Shown: positions 45,980 to 55,968, counted from the first letter of the stretch. The stretch is 64,000 nucleotides of DNA from Ktedonobacteria bacterium (GCA_027459785.1 DAIDGU010000013.1:35711-99710); one strand, 5' to 3'. Translations and numbers: made by a program. The notes: generated by a model not told the origin, from the sequence alone.

Positions 45980-46024
45980 GAAAGATGAGATGGCCACCCC
46001 GCAGAAAGGGAGCAACGATCACAC

Positions 46025-47146
46025 ATGGGTGTCATGTACCTCGCGTTTTTCAACGCATCCGTAGTGCTCGCCGCGCTGGCGGCGCTCGCCTACTTTATGT
46101 ATACCTTCAATCAGTACCGCGTGGCGCAGGATGCGAAAAACGCGCGTCGCCGTGGCGGCAAGGGGGCGCGGGCGCGTGCCGCGCTGCAACCGGCGCTGGC
46201 GACCGTCGGCGGACCGCTGGCCGTCGCGCGGGCGCTGCGCCTGGTGCCAGGCTACGTGGCGAACCAGTCGGCGCAGATGTCGGCGACGGTGCAGCGCGTG
46301 CGCGGCGTCGGCCAGGGCGGCGCGGTCGCCGTGCCAATGCGCAGCGAGTTCGAGGTGGCGGATGGCGCGCTGCCCATCAGCGAGGCCGGCGCGGCCTTCG
46401 GGCGGCTGGGGACGATTCTGTCGTGGCTGCTGGCTTTCACGCTGGCGGTGGCGCTGCTCATGCGCACGCTCATCACCGGCCATGCGCCGTGGACGAACAT
46501 GTATGAGGCCAGCATCGCCCTGGCTGAATTCCTGACCATCGCCTACATCTATTTCGAGATTCGCTATAAGACGCGCACACTGGGGCTGGGTGCCTCGGTG
46601 ATGGCCGTGATCCTGATGGCCTCCGCCGTCTGGGTCGGCGCGGCGTTCAACCAGGCGGAGCCGGTGCAGTTCCAGAAGATCATGCCCGCCCTGCAAGACA
46701 ATCCCATCCTGACGATCCACGTCTCGATGATGATCGTCTCGTATGCCTTCTTCATCGTCGGCTTCATCTGCGGCGTGATCATGCTGGTGCAGGGCGACGG
46801 CCCTCAGCCGCGCTATGCCTGGCTGCCCAGTGGCGAGGCCGCCGACGAACTGGGCTATCGCAGCGTCACCATCGGCTTCCCGCTGCTGGCGCTGGGGATC
46901 ATCCTGGGTGCGTATTGGGCGAACTACGCCTGGGGCCACTATTGGAGTTGGGACCCCAAGGAGACCACGGCGCTGATCACCTGGCTGATCTACGCGATCT
47001 ATCTGCACGCGCGGGGCTTGCGCGGCATGCGCGGCAAAACGATGGCCTGGCTACTGATCGGCGGCTTCGCGGCGACGCTCTTCACCTATTTCGGTGTCAG
47101 CTTCATCGTGCCAGGGCTGCACAGCTATGCCGGCGTGAAGTCGTAA
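46025..47146 (+). CDS. ccsB: Cytochrome c biogenesis protein CcsB/CcsA-type (heme handling)
   Basis: A 373-residue membrane protein of the CcmF/CcsA heme-handling family (System II cytochrome c assembly). The WWD signature is WGHYWSWDPKETTALI (about residue 305), flanked by helices carrying the conserved His of the family (TIHVSMMIVSYAFF). An unusual basic cytoplasmic insert of about 80 residues (from DAKNARRRGGKG) separates helix 1 from the rest. About eight hydrophobic helices are visible. AAAGGGAG at 46006-46013 sets ATG 46025. The partner ResB/Ccs1 gene is not in the neighbourhood, which is unusual as they are often linked. Confidence 0.9.
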   Translation: MGVMYLAFFNASVVLAALAALAYFMYTFNQYRVAQDAKNARRRGGKGARARAALQPALATVGGPLAVARALRLVPGYVANQSAQMSATVQRVRGVGQGGAVAVPMRSEFEVADGALPISEAGAAFGRLGTILSWLLAFTLAVALLMRTLITGHAPWTNMYEASIALAEFLTIAYIYFEIRYKTRTLGLGASVMAVILMASAVWVGAAFNQAEPVQFQKIMPALQDNPILTIHVSMMIVSYAFFIVGFICGVIMLVQGDGPQPRYAWLPSGEAADELGYRSVTIGFPLLALGIILGAYWANYAWGHYWSWDPKETTALITWLIYAIYLHARGLRGMRGKTMAWLLIGGFAATLFTYFGVSFIVPGLHSYAGVKS

Positions 47147-47147
47147 A

Positions 47148-47196
47148 CGGCCCCACCCCCCGGCCCCCTCCCCATCTGCGGATGGAGAGGGGGTGA
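47148..47196 (+). repeat. Stop-codon-adjacent element (copy 4)
   Basis: CGGCCCCACCCCCCGGCCCC and CTCCCCATCTGCGGATGGAG with AGGGGG begin directly after the ccsB stop. Confidence 0.75.
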
Positions 47197-47200
47197 TCAG

Positions 47201-47274
47201 ACGTGGGGCGGACATTCCTGTCCGCCGGGTGACAGACAAGAATGACTGTCCTCCAAGGATCGTGGGGCGGATAT
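47201..47274. repeat. Tandem hairpin units
   Basis: GGGGCGGACATTCCTGTCCG and ACAGACAAGAATGACTGTCC, two isolated units of the dispersed hairpin family without the element ends. The spacer 47147-47706 holds only repeats and terminators. Confidence 0.65.
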
Positions 47275-47298
47275 GCACAATGAGAGGCAACCTCTCTA

Positions 47299-47326
47299 CC
47301 CAGCAGATGCTATTCTGCTGGGTTTT
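47299..47326 (+). terminator. Rho-independent terminator downstream of ccsB
   Basis: CCCAGCAGA (47299-47307) pairs with TCTGCTGGG (47314-47322) around a 6-base loop, followed by TTTT. It lies after the repeats that follow ccsB. Confidence 0.75.
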
Positions 47327-47329
47327 GTG

Positions 47330-47428
47330 TTATACGCTTTGTGGGTAATTACTCTACCACCCGGAGGACCGTCATTCCATACCTGTCTGTCCGGCAATGG
47401 CCACCGTCTGTACCCGAAAGGTGTTTTA
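47330..47428 (-). repeat. Composite dispersed element, copy E (reverse, short)
   Basis: Opens with TTATACGCTTTGTGGGTAAT and ends with the inverse left end (CACCGTCTGTACCCGAAAGG). One diverged hairpin unit lies inside. It starts 4 bases after the terminator. Confidence 0.7.
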
Positions 47429-47512
47429 CGCACCGTTGGTATGACGTAGGAAAAGGAACCTCTCCAAGTTGTCGCTGCGCTCAATCATAAAATTCTAGCT
47501 TGCACCCTACCA

Positions 47513-47562
47513 GGACAAAAAACAGGCGTGGAGCAACTCTAGCTATGTGCTCGACGCCTGTT
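47513..47562 (-). terminator. Terminator of the CsbD-like gene
   Basis: On the minus strand AACAGGCGT (47562-47554) pairs with ACGCCTGTT (47529-47521), with an inner AGCA/TGCT pairing, followed by TTTTGTCC. It would end minus-strand transcripts from 47928. Confidence 0.65.
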
Positions 47563-47568
47563 GCACCC

Positions 47569-47655
47569 GTTACGGGTGATCAGTGTGAATACCCGGAAGA
47601 CAGACACGAAAGGCTGTCCTCCAGGTGGGCATGAGGCAAACATTTTTGTCCGCCG
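47569..47655 (-). repeat. Composite dispersed element, copy F (degenerate)
   Basis: GTTACGGGTGATCAGTGTGA is the inverted right end. ACAGACACGAAAGGCTGTCC is a diverged unit. The left end is not clearly present. Confidence 0.5.
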
Positions 47656-47706
47656 ACTCGTGTCCCCATGACCGACATCACCTGCGATGGGTAGTATGCC
47701 AGGCAA

Positions 47707-47928
47707 TTAGGAATTTAGCTTGTCGTCGATCTTGCGCTCGACATTGCCCGCACCTTGCTGGAAGTTGCCTTTCGCCTGGCGGCCCATCCCTTGGCCTTCC
47801 ATCCGGCGATTACCGAAGATGCGCCCGATGAAGCGCTGGATGCCACCAGTGCCACGATTCGCCGCGCCGCGTCCGCTATCTGCGGCTCCGCGCTGCCCCA
47901 AAGGACGATTGTTAGGATTATTGTTCAT
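47707..47928 (-). CDS. CsbD-like small stress protein
   Basis: A 73-residue basic, Gly/Asn/Gln-rich protein. The C-terminal half (GQGMGRQAKGNFQQGAGNVE, then RKIDDKLN) resembles the CsbD family, whose members accumulate in general stress responses and have no known activity. The N-terminus (MNNNPNNRPLGQRG) is low complexity. ATG 47928 has AAGGAG 11 bases upstream, so a longer frame starting at 47982 is not needed. It is monocistronic, with a terminator at 47513-47562. Confidence 0.6.
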   Translation of the reverse strand: MNNNPNNRPLGQRGAADSGRGAANRGTGGIQRFIGRIFGNRRMEGQGMGRQAKGNFQQGAGNVERKIDDKLNS

Positions 47929-48067
47929 CGCGTTCACTGCTCCTTCGCTGACGCTTTCACTTGCCACGGATGCCCCATCCATACGCGCACCCTCGCGCGT
48001 CGGTGGCTCCGCTTAGGGGGGATATATGCATAAAGGATGCCAGTGGACAAGCATATCCGCTCCACAT

Positions 48068-48117
48068 CAAGACTCCCCTCTCCATCTGCGATGGGGAGGG
48101 GCTGGGGGTGGGGCTGC
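48068..48117 (-). repeat. Stop-codon-adjacent element (copy 5)
   Basis: CCCCTCTCCATCTGCGATGG, GGAGGGG and GGGGGTGGGGC, 2 bases after the stop of the kinase gene on the minus strand. Confidence 0.7.
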
Positions 48118-48118
48118 C

Positions 48119-50023
48119 TCACCGTCGCCAGCGCATGACCAGGCCGTGGTCGCCCACCGCCCATGCCTCGTCGTCGTTCAGCCAGGCGACGGCGCGCAGC
48201 GTCGTGGGGACGGGGCGTTCGGCGTGAACGGACCAGTCGGTGCCGTCGAACCAGGCCAGCGCACCCTCTTCACCCACCGCCCAGCCCTCGCCCAGCCGGT
48301 TGAAGGCGACGGCGCGCAGCGTCGGCAGGCCGAGATCCTGCGCGACCTGCCAGCCGGTGTTATCCAGGTGCAGCAGCAGGCCGTTGGCCCCGACGGCCCA
48401 GGCATCGTTGTCGCCGCAGTGATCTACGCCCCAGAGATCGCCCCAGCCGGTCGCGTTCGTGCGCGCCTTCCAGGTGCCTTGCACCAGACGCAGCAGCAGC
48501 GAGTCTTTGCCCACCGCCCAGCCGTCGCCCAGGTCGTCGATGGCGATGTGGCGGATCTGCCCGCGCCGCACCGGCAGCGGTTCCAGCATCAGGTCGCGCA
48601 GGTCCACCAGCGCGCCGGAGGCACCAGCGATCCAGCCGGAGATGGGCGAGTCGAGTGCGATGGCGTGCAGCGAATCTTCGACGTTGCCCTGCAAGACGGA
48701 CCAGCGCCCGTTGGTGAAGTGCAGCACCGTGCCGAAATCGCCGACGGCCCAGATGTGGCCGGTGGCGGAGGCGACGGCGTGCAGGGTATAGGAGGTCGCC
48801 ATCGGCAGGGCCACCCATGTGTCGTGGTTATGGACGAGTACCAGGCCGCGTTCGCCGCAAGCTACCAGGCCGTGACCAGGGCGACCCGCCACGCTGAGCA
48901 GCACTCCACCGGCAGGGCCGGCCATGATCTCCCAGCCGTGGCGCTTCGGTCCGGCGGGTGGGGCCGGCAATACGTCGCGCAGCATGCCGCTGGCCGTCGT
49001 AGGGATGATGCGCGTCGGCAGGTCGATCTCGATGGTCGGCGCGGCGGCCCCGCAGCGCACGCAATAGGCCGCGTCGGCTGTGTTGCGCGCCTGGCAGATG
49101 GCGCACCACCACTGCCCCGCCAGCAGTTCGCCGGTGCCGGCGCGCAAGCCGCCTGTCGCGCTCAGCGGCGCGCTCTGGCGCAACACGCCCGTCTGGCGCG
49201 TGGGTGAGGTGGGGGGCAGCGTCGCCGCCAGCGCCCAGCGCATATCCTCCGCCGTCTGGAAGCGGTCGCTGGGACGCAGTTCGAGCGCGCGCAGGATGAC
49301 CTGCTCCATCACCGGCGTGATGTCGGGCTGGTACTGGCTGGGCGGGATGAGCGTATCCGTGGCGACACGGCTGGGGGCATCCGGCGGAATGACGCCGGTC
49401 AGCAGGTTATAGAGCGTCGCGCCCAGGGCGTAGATGTCGGATCGCGCATCCGTACTGCCCTGACCGTACTGCTCCAGCGGCGAAAAGCCGTCCGTCACAG
49501 CCCGCGCGGCCACCTGGGTGTTGTTACCGACCTGATAGAGCTTGGCGATGCCGAAGTCCACCAGCACCGCGCGCCCATCGGGCGTGATCTTGATGTTCGC
49601 CGGCTTGATGTCACGGTGAATGATCGGCGGTTGGTGGGTATGGAGGGCCGTCAGGGCATTGCAGATCTGTTCCACCCAATCGCGCACCAACTCTTCGCCG
49701 ATGGCACCGCTCATATCCAGATGGCTTTCGAGATCTTCACCTTCGATGTATTCCATCACCAGATACAACCCGCCGGCATGTTGAAAGTAGTCCCACACGG
49801 CGGGCAGATTCTCATGGCGCACGCCGGCCAGGATGTCAGCTTCCAGGCGGAATTGTTCGGCGCTGTCCGCCGACGGATCGAAGGTCTCCTTGACGGCGCA
49901 ACGCTTGTGCTGGCGCGTATCCTGCGCCACATACACCGCGGCGAAGCCGCCGGCCTTAATCAGCCGTTCGATGCGATAGCGGTTGGCCAGCAGCGTGCCG
50001 GATACCAATGCCTTGTGCGGCAT
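48119..50023 (-). CDS. Ser/Thr protein kinase with zinc ribbon and C-terminal propeller
   Basis: A 634-residue PknB-type kinase. The kinase domain (about 15-275) has a P-loop reduced to KAGGFAAVY, the Lys in CAVKE, catalytic loop IIHRDIKPANIKI and DFGIAK. No membrane helix is present. A zinc ribbon follows (CAICQARNTADAAYCVRCG, about 320). The C-terminus has about seven repeats with the core WAVGxxGxLLxL (for example DAWAVGANGLLLHL, EGWAVGEEGALAWF, EAWAVGDHGLVMRW), predicted to form a beta-propeller for protein binding. ATG 50023 has GGAGGAT 11 bases upstream. The PHP gene lies 50 bases upstream on the same strand. Confidence 0.9.
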   Translation of the reverse strand: MPHKALVSGTLLANRYRIERLIKAGGFAAVYVAQDTRQHKRCAVKETFDPSADSAEQFRLEADILAGVRHENLPAVWDYFQHAGGLYLVMEYIEGEDLESHLDMSGAIGEELVRDWVEQICNALTALHTHQPPIIHRDIKPANIKITPDGRAVLVDFGIAKLYQVGNNTQVAARAVTDGFSPLEQYGQGSTDARSDIYALGATLYNLLTGVIPPDAPSRVATDTLIPPSQYQPDITPVMEQVILRALELRPSDRFQTAEDMRWALAATLPPTSPTRQTGVLRQSAPLSATGGLRAGTGELLAGQWWCAICQARNTADAAYCVRCGAAAPTIEIDLPTRIIPTTASGMLRDVLPAPPAGPKRHGWEIMAGPAGGVLLSVAGRPGHGLVACGERGLVLVHNHDTWVALPMATSYTLHAVASATGHIWAVGDFGTVLHFTNGRWSVLQGNVEDSLHAIALDSPISGWIAGASGALVDLRDLMLEPLPVRRGQIRHIAIDDLGDGWAVGKDSLLLRLVQGTWKARTNATGWGDLWGVDHCGDNDAWAVGANGLLLHLDNTGWQVAQDLGLPTLRAVAFNRLGEGWAVGEEGALAWFDGTDWSVHAERPVPTTLRAVAWLNDDEAWAVGDHGLVMRWRR

Positions 50024-50073
50024 ACGTCAGAGATCCTCCATGCTATCGATCAAGCCAATGGTATGAGCGTGGA

Positions 50074-51039
50074 TTAAGCGGTGATAGGATACCCCAGCCG
50101 CGCGAGCAACGGCGCGACCTGGCCGGCGGGATAGGCGATGGGATACCGTTGGCGCGGGCCATGCGAGTCTGAGCCGCTGCTGGCAAGCCAGCCGTGTCGC
50201 GCGCAATACGCCGCGTACTCGCGTACCTGCTCCGGCGAGTGGCGCGGATAATAGGCTTCCAGGCCGTCCACAGGGATGGCGTCGGCGCGCAGTTCGTCCA
50301 GCACCGGCGGATCGTACCACGTTTCGCTTTCGTGCCGGCCCGGATGGGCGATGATGGCGATGCCGCCATCGGCATGCGCGGCGGCGACGGCCTCAGCCAG
50401 CGGCACGGCGACGGTGCGATGCCCGGCCTCCTGCACCAGCCGCAGCCCCGCCTGGAAGTCCGGTGCGTAGCCATGTTCGCGCAGCAAGGTGATGTTATCC
50501 AGCGGATGATTGAGCGCCCCACCTTTGTCTGCCAGCACCGTTGCCATGCGAGGGAAAGCATAGCCCTGGTGCTGCAACGCCGCGTTGACAGCGCGGGCAT
50601 TGGCTAGCTGGCCGTCGCGCACGCCCTGTGTCACGGCAGCCAGCGCGCCGCCCGCTGGATCGAAGCCCAGGCACAGCAGGTGGGTGATGCCATCGCGCCA
50701 ACTGGTCGTCACCTCCACGCCCGGTACGATGGTGATGCCGCGCGCCGCGCCCAGCGCCCGCACGTCGTCCACCGTGTCCACGCGGTCGTGGTCGGTGACG
50801 GCCACCAGCGCGAAGCCGTTGGCCGCCAGATAGTCGCAGAGCGCCGTGGGCGTCCAATGCCCATCGCTATAGATCGTATGCATATGCAGATCGACAGCGG
50901 ACTGCGCGGTGATGGACCGTCCTGTATATGGCTGTGAAATCACCGGTTGCTCCCAAGTATGGCTGGCTGCCGCGCCGCTTGGCGCTGGTTGCGCCGGCTG
51001 GTTTGGCTTAGTCAGTATAGCACGAATCTTGTCTTCCAT
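50074..51039 (-). CDS. PHP-domain metal-dependent phosphoesterase
   Basis: A 321-residue PHP phosphoesterase. VDLHMHTIYSDGHWTP (about residue 50) and AVTDHDRVDT are metal-binding motifs, PGVEVTT a third, IIAHPGRHE and SSGSDSHGP the last His/Asp ligands. This order matches the YciV/TrpH group, enzymes acting on 3',5'-nucleoside bisphosphates or RNA 5' ends. A Pro/Ala-rich N-terminal tail of about 45 residues precedes the domain. ATG 51039 has no strong ribosome-binding site, so the true start may be later. Probably cotranscribed with the Ser/Thr kinase. Confidence 0.88.
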   Translation of the reverse strand: MEDKIRAILTKPNQPAQPAPSGAAASHTWEQPVISQPYTGRSITAQSAVDLHMHTIYSDGHWTPTALCDYLAANGFALVAVTDHDRVDTVDDVRALGAARGITIVPGVEVTTSWRDGITHLLCLGFDPAGGALAAVTQGVRDGQLANARAVNAALQHQGYAFPRMATVLADKGGALNHPLDNITLLREHGYAPDFQAGLRLVQEAGHRTVAVPLAEAVAAAHADGGIAIIAHPGRHESETWYDPPVLDELRADAIPVDGLEAYYPRHSPEQVREYAAYCARHGWLASSGSDSHGPRQRYPIAYPAGQVAPLLARLGYPITA

Positions 51040-51142
51040 CTATAAGATACAACCAACGTGCTACGCGGCAGTAGCATTGTGTACCGGTGGTCCTGGTACT
51101 TTCAGCCAACGCCGCCCGCTCGTTGCACACCTCCGCCGGTAC

Positions 51143-51275
51143 GATACCGTTTATGGGTAATCACGAGGTAGAGGAAACCTTGACAGCCAGGAATGGCTGT
51201 TCTCCGGATGATGGTGACAGCCAGGAATGGCTGTCCTCCAGTGATAGCGTGTTTACCCGCATAGAGTGTGATATA
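51143..51275. repeat. Composite dispersed element, copy G (two right ends)
   Basis: CCGTTTATGGGTAATCACGA and GTTTACCCGCATAGAGTGTG are both forms of the element right end, in inverse orientation. Between them are two units of the type ACAGCCAGGAATGGCTGT. The spacer 51040-51411 has no gene. Confidence 0.65.
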
Positions 51276-51339
51276 TTCCTGTTTTCGCCATAATCCTGCG
51301 TAATTTTTGATTTGCTGATCATGGCCAGTGTGTCTTGCA

Positions 51340-51390
51340 TCCTTAAAAACACACCCAGGGATCGCTATACCTGATAGCGATCCCTGGGTG
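51340..51390 (-). terminator. Rho-independent terminator of the YtxH-like gene
   Basis: CACCCAGGGATCGCTAT (51390-51374 on the minus strand) pairs perfectly over 17 bases with ATAGCGATCCCTGGGTG (51368-51352), followed by TGTTTTTAAGG. Very strong terminator. Confidence 0.85.
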
Positions 51391-51411
51391 CATGCTCGTA
51401 TGCTTGCGGCA

Positions 51412-51687
51412 CTACTCGGCGGTGCCGTTGAGGGTCGTCTGGGCCTGGTCCAGTGTGGAATTAGCCGATGTCTGGGTGCGGTTGAGCGTCGAGTTGACGC
51501 CCTGGCGAACCTGCTCAATCATGGGTGACGATTTTTCGCGCAGGTCGCTGACGCGCGTCTGCGTCTCTTGCTGCAGGGTGTTCAGCCGTTGCTGCACCTG
51601 GGCGCGCGTGAGATCGCCGCGTTGGGGCGCGAACAGCAAGCCGATCGCCGATCCGGCGACCAGACCCCAGAAAAAGCCTTTGAACAT
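51412..51687 (-). CDS. YtxH-like membrane protein
   Basis: A 91-residue protein with the YtxH beginning MFKGFFWGLVAGSAIGLLFA, a single membrane helix with a Gly motif followed by PQRG. The rest is a long amphipathic Gln/Thr-rich helix (RAQVQQRLNTLQQETQTRVS and further), probably a coiled coil. The family is linked to general stress responses and has no known activity. ATG 51687 has GAGGAGAG upstream. A strong terminator follows. The 509-base spacer upstream holds no other gene. Confidence 0.8.
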   Translation of the reverse strand: MFKGFFWGLVAGSAIGLLFAPQRGDLTRAQVQQRLNTLQQETQTRVSDLREKSSPMIEQVRQGVNSTLNRTQTSANSTLDQAQTTLNGTAE

Positions 51688-52087
51688 AGCGTATACTCTC
51701 CTCGTAGTGGTGTTGGGTGGTTTTTCCAGTGCATCGTTGCCATCAGATGCAACACTGCATCGAACAGGCCAGCAAGTTCTATGCCACCAGTCAAACAAAT
51801 CAGTGGTGACGAAAGTCACGTAGACAGTATATCTTTTTGCACTGGCGGTGTGCGCTGGTTCGTTCCTACAGTACAGTATAGCAGCAGATTCATAGCCTCT
51901 GCTGTGCAGCGGGACGCTTTTCCTACTTCTTTTCAGTGCAATGCAGGGCTGGGAGATGCGAAGAAGGGATTTTCACGGATTTCGCCACAGATCTGCCACA
52001 ATGGCGTGACACATCTTTCACGCTTCTCTCATACAATCGGAGTATGCTGTACCAGGACGGTAAACGATGTCTTGATCCGTTCGTGAT

Positions 52088-52117
52088 TTGCATAAGCGGT
52101 GCTGCTGATGCTAGGAT
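52088..52117 (+). promoter_or_regulatory. Candidate promoter of the MacB-type ABC operon
   Basis: TTGCAT (52088-52093), 18 bases, TAGGAT (52112-52117), about 80 bases before the ATPase start. Moderate match. Confidence 0.4.
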
Positions 52118-52196
52118 AGGGGCAAGAGACGCTTGGATGTTACAGGCATCTCGCTCGGCCCCACACGCACACAACCAGAGAGGACTTTTTATTCTG

Positions 52197-52913
<717 letters not shown>

Positions 52914-52926
52914 AAAGAGACGAACT

Positions 52927-53020
52927 CGAACACGAAGGCCACGAAGCAGCACGAAAATAACGAAAGGATCTTTCAAAAATTTTCGTGACTTTCGTGAATC
53001 TTTCGTGGCTTTCGTGTTCG
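52927..53020. repeat. CACGAA-type inverted repeat inside the ABC operon
   Basis: CGAACACGAAGGCCACGAAG and its inverse CTTTCGTGGCTTTCGTGTTCG-type arm (core TTTCGTGGCTTTCGTGTTCG, 53001-53020) face each other between the ATPase and permease genes and can form a long hairpin. Confidence 0.75.
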
Positions 53021-53049
53021 GTTGTCTTTGCAGATAGAGAGTAACTGTT

Positions 53050-55899
53050 ATGCGCTTAGGACTCTATTGGAATTACGCCACGCGCTCGCTCATCCGTAGC
53101 GGGCAGCGGACGGTGCTGGCGATCTTCTGCATCGCGGTGGGCGTGATGGCCATCGTCGCGCTGCAACTCGTCGGCCTCAGCATCAACCTGGCCCTGACGA
53201 CGAATGTGGTGCAGGCCAACGGCGGCGATATCAACATCTCCACCATCAACACGCCGCTGTCGCCGGGCGATCTCGCCAAGGTCAGCACCTTCAAGCAGAA
53301 CGGGCAGATCACCGATTACGCGACGGCGTACCGCACGGCTGGCCAGATCACTCTGCCCGACGGCAGCATCGTCAGCCCTGATCTCATCGGTGTTTCCAGC
53401 AACTTTCCCCTGGTTGGCGATGCCAATTTCATCGCGCCGAGCAGCAACCTCAACACCCACACGCTGCTGACGGGCAATAATGTCATCCTGGATGACAGCA
53501 CGTATAACGCCCTGAATGCCCACATCGGCGAGAGCTTTCAGGTGAAGACACAGGATGGCCGCCTCGTTCCCGTGACCCTCGCTGGCGAATACAAGGCCGG
53601 TAGCGGGTTCGGCAACGGCGACATCTATATCGCCGCCGCGACGCTGGCCGCCATTCCCGATGCTGCCGGCAAGCCGGTGGCACCATCCTACTCGGATATC
53701 TACATCACCGCGCCCAGCGGGAATGTGGATAGCGTGAAAAACGCGCTGACCACCGCTCTGCCGACGGCGAACGTGCGCTCGGCGAGCGATCTGCTGAAGC
53801 AGCGGCAAGATCAGGTCAATCAGATCCGCCTGTTCTTGCAGATCGTCGGCTTGCTGGCGCTTTTCATCGGCGGCATCGGCATCATCAACACGATGCAGGT
53901 GTTGCTGCGCCGACGACGCGTCGAGATCGCCATGCTGAAAACCGCCGGTTACAGCCAGCGTAGCCTCTATGGCTTCTTTGGGCTGGAAGCGGCTTTGCTG
54001 GGCCTGCTCGGTGGCATCCTCGGCACGTTGCTGGCGCTGCTGGCGAGCAATCTGGTGCGTGGCGTGGTGGAAAACGCCTTCCAGGTGCAGTTGCCCGTCA
54101 TCCTCGACGGTTTTACCATCGCCTCTGGCGTCGCCATCGGCTTTTTCACGGCGCTGATCTTCGGCATCTTGCCCATCGTGCAGGCCAGCCAGGTGCGCCC
54201 GCTTTCCGTCCTGCGCGAGAGCGACGAGGGCGCGGGACGCAGCTCCTTTGCGCTAACAGGCGCGTTGCTGGTGCTGCTGCTGGCGCTCTTCGTGGGCCTG
54301 GCCACCTCGATTATCGGCAATTTCCTGAATGCGCTGCTGATCGTGGTCGGCGGCGTCATCATCCTGGGCCTGCTCGCCGCCGGTTTCGGCGCGCTGGTGC
54401 TAGCGATCTCGAAGCTGCCAATTTATGAGCGTCCCAGCCCCAAGATCCTGCTGTGGATTCTGGGCGCGTTCGGCGGCATCCTGGCGGCGGGCATCGTTTC
54501 CGGCATCCTGGGCGGCATCGGCTTCCTGTTGTCCAAAGTCGGTTCTCAGGTCGGCGGCGTCTTCGGCAACTTCGTCAGCTACGCACAGATTGGCCTGACG
54601 GGCCTGGGCGTGATCCTTTTCGGCGGCGCAGGCGTCTTCTTCCTGGCGACGCTCATCGACGCGGTCGTGATGTTCCTGCCGAACTCGTGGAAAAACGCCG
54701 TCATGCTGGCCTATCGCAACATGGGCCGCCAGCGCATCCGCACGACCATCACGCTCACCGCCCTCTTCGTGGGCGTCTTCGCCATCGGCATCGTGCTGCT
54801 GGTGGGCCAGGGCATCAAGGACGCCATCAACGGCTTCCTGAACACCCAATTGCAATACAACGTTTTCGTGCTTGCTCCCGAAAGCCAACATGCGGCACTG
54901 GCCGCGCAGGTGCCGGGGCTGCCGGGTCTGCAAAACAACACCTACACCGAAAACACGGCGATGGTGGGCCTGAACCCGATCAGCATCAACGGCACGCCCT
55001 TCAGCGTCATTCTGGCGCAGTTGCCGAATGGCGGCAAGGAGCGCGGTGGCAAAAACGAATTGCTGGCGCTACTGGGCAGCATGGAAGGCTTCAACCTGAG
55101 CAGCACGAGCGCCGGTAGCACGCCTGATCCCGCTGTAGCGATCACCGGGCGCGATCTGACGGCGGCGGACGCCGGCACGAATAACGTCATGCTGAACGAA
55201 GGCTTACACATCGCCCCCTTCAATTTGCAGACGGGCGCTACCGTGGTGGTGCAAAACCTGCAAGGCAAGCAGGAAACGCTGACGGTGGTGGGCTTCTGGG
55301 GCGGGGCCAAGGCCGCCACCTCCTTCGCCACAATCTACGCCGACTCCAAGCTGACCGAGACGCTCGGCGGATCTCAGACGCTGGATGTCTATTCGTTGAA
55401 GGTCGATCCGGCTAAGGCGATTGCGTTGCGCAAGCAACTCAACAGCAGCCTGCCGGTCGCGCAGGTGGTCAGCATCGCTGATCTCACCACGCTCATCAAT
55501 CAGGTGCTGAACGGCTTGATCTCGATGCTGACGACCATCGCCTCTCTGGCGCTGATCGCCGGTCTGATCATCATTGCGAACGCCGTGGCGCTGGCGATGC
55601 TGGAACGGCGGCGCGAGATCGGCATCTTGAAATCGGTGGGTCACACCAGCGGCTCGGTGCTGGCGACAGTGCTGATCGAAAACGGCCTGGTTGGTGGCCT
55701 GGGCGCGCTGGTGGCGATGTTGCTGGTCGGCACCGTGCTGGGCATCCTCACGCTGCTTTCCGGCGTCAACTTCGGCTTCAACCCGCCGATCATCGCGCTG
55801 ATCATCGCGTCGTCCTCCATCGTGACGATGCTCATCTCCGCGCTGGTGGCGTGGAGCGCGACACGCGTGCGCCCGCTGGAAGTGCTGCGCTACGAGTAA
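53050..55899 (+). CDS. FtsX/MacB-family ABC transporter permease, duplicated
   Basis: A 949-residue permease partnering the ATPase at 52197. Two FtsX-type modules are visible: the first has TM1 near residues 20-45, a MacB-like extracytoplasmic region (about 45-245), and FtsX helices beginning FLQIVGLLALFIGGIGIINT; the second repeats the plan (TM near 575, extracytoplasmic domain, helices from MLTTIASLALIAGLIIIANA). RRRRVEIAMLKTAGYS and ERRREIGILKSVGHTSGS are the coupling loops that contact the ATPase. RPLSVLRE and RPLEVLRYE end the two FtsX modules. The fused double form replaces a permease dimer. Cargo is unknown; lipids, peptides or signals are usual. Confidence 0.88.
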   Translation: MRLGLYWNYATRSLIRSGQRTVLAIFCIAVGVMAIVALQLVGLSINLALTTNVVQANGGDINISTINTPLSPGDLAKVSTFKQNGQITDYATAYRTAGQITLPDGSIVSPDLIGVSSNFPLVGDANFIAPSSNLNTHTLLTGNNVILDDSTYNALNAHIGESFQVKTQDGRLVPVTLAGEYKAGSGFGNGDIYIAAATLAAIPDAAGKPVAPSYSDIYITAPSGNVDSVKNALTTALPTANVRSASDLLKQRQDQVNQIRLFLQIVGLLALFIGGIGIINTMQVLLRRRRVEIAMLKTAGYSQRSLYGFFGLEAALLGLLGGILGTLLALLASNLVRGVVENAFQVQLPVILDGFTIASGVAIGFFTALIFGILPIVQASQVRPLSVLRESDEGAGRSSFALTGALLVLLLALFVGLATSIIGNFLNALLIVVGGVIILGLLAAGFGALVLAISKLPIYERPSPKILLWILGAFGGILAAGIVSGILGGIGFLLSKVGSQVGGVFGNFVSYAQIGLTGLGVILFGGAGVFFLATLIDAVVMFLPNSWKNAVMLAYRNMGRQRIRTTITLTALFVGVFAIGIVLLVGQGIKDAINGFLNTQLQYNVFVLAPESQHAALAAQVPGLPGLQNNTYTENTAMVGLNPISINGTPFSVILAQLPNGGKERGGKNELLALLGSMEGFNLSSTSAGSTPDPAVAITGRDLTAADAGTNNVMLNEGLHIAPFNLQTGATVVVQNLQGKQETLTVVGFWGGAKAATSFATIYADSKLTETLGGSQTLDVYSLKVDPAKAIALRKQLNSSLPVAQVVSIADLTTLINQVLNGLISMLTTIASLALIAGLIIIANAVALAMLERRREIGILKSVGHTSGSVLATVLIENGLVGGLGALVAMLLVGTVLGILTLLSGVNFGFNPPIIALIIASSSIVTMLISALVAWSATRVRPLEVLRYE

Positions 55900-55968
55900 A
55901 CGCGCTGGCGTGGGATGTGGGGTGTGCAACTCTCTGAAATGAACATCCGCAACGCTTTCGGGGCTAGC

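Noticed and set aside
46025..47146. CcmF or CycK instead of CcsB
   Set aside because: The length (373 residues) and helix number fit the short CcsA/CcsB type; CcmF is about 650 residues.
51936..52196. N-terminal extension of the MacB-type ATPase
   Set aside because: ABC ATPases of this group do not carry such a leader, the added residues show no domain, and ATG 52197 fits the family.
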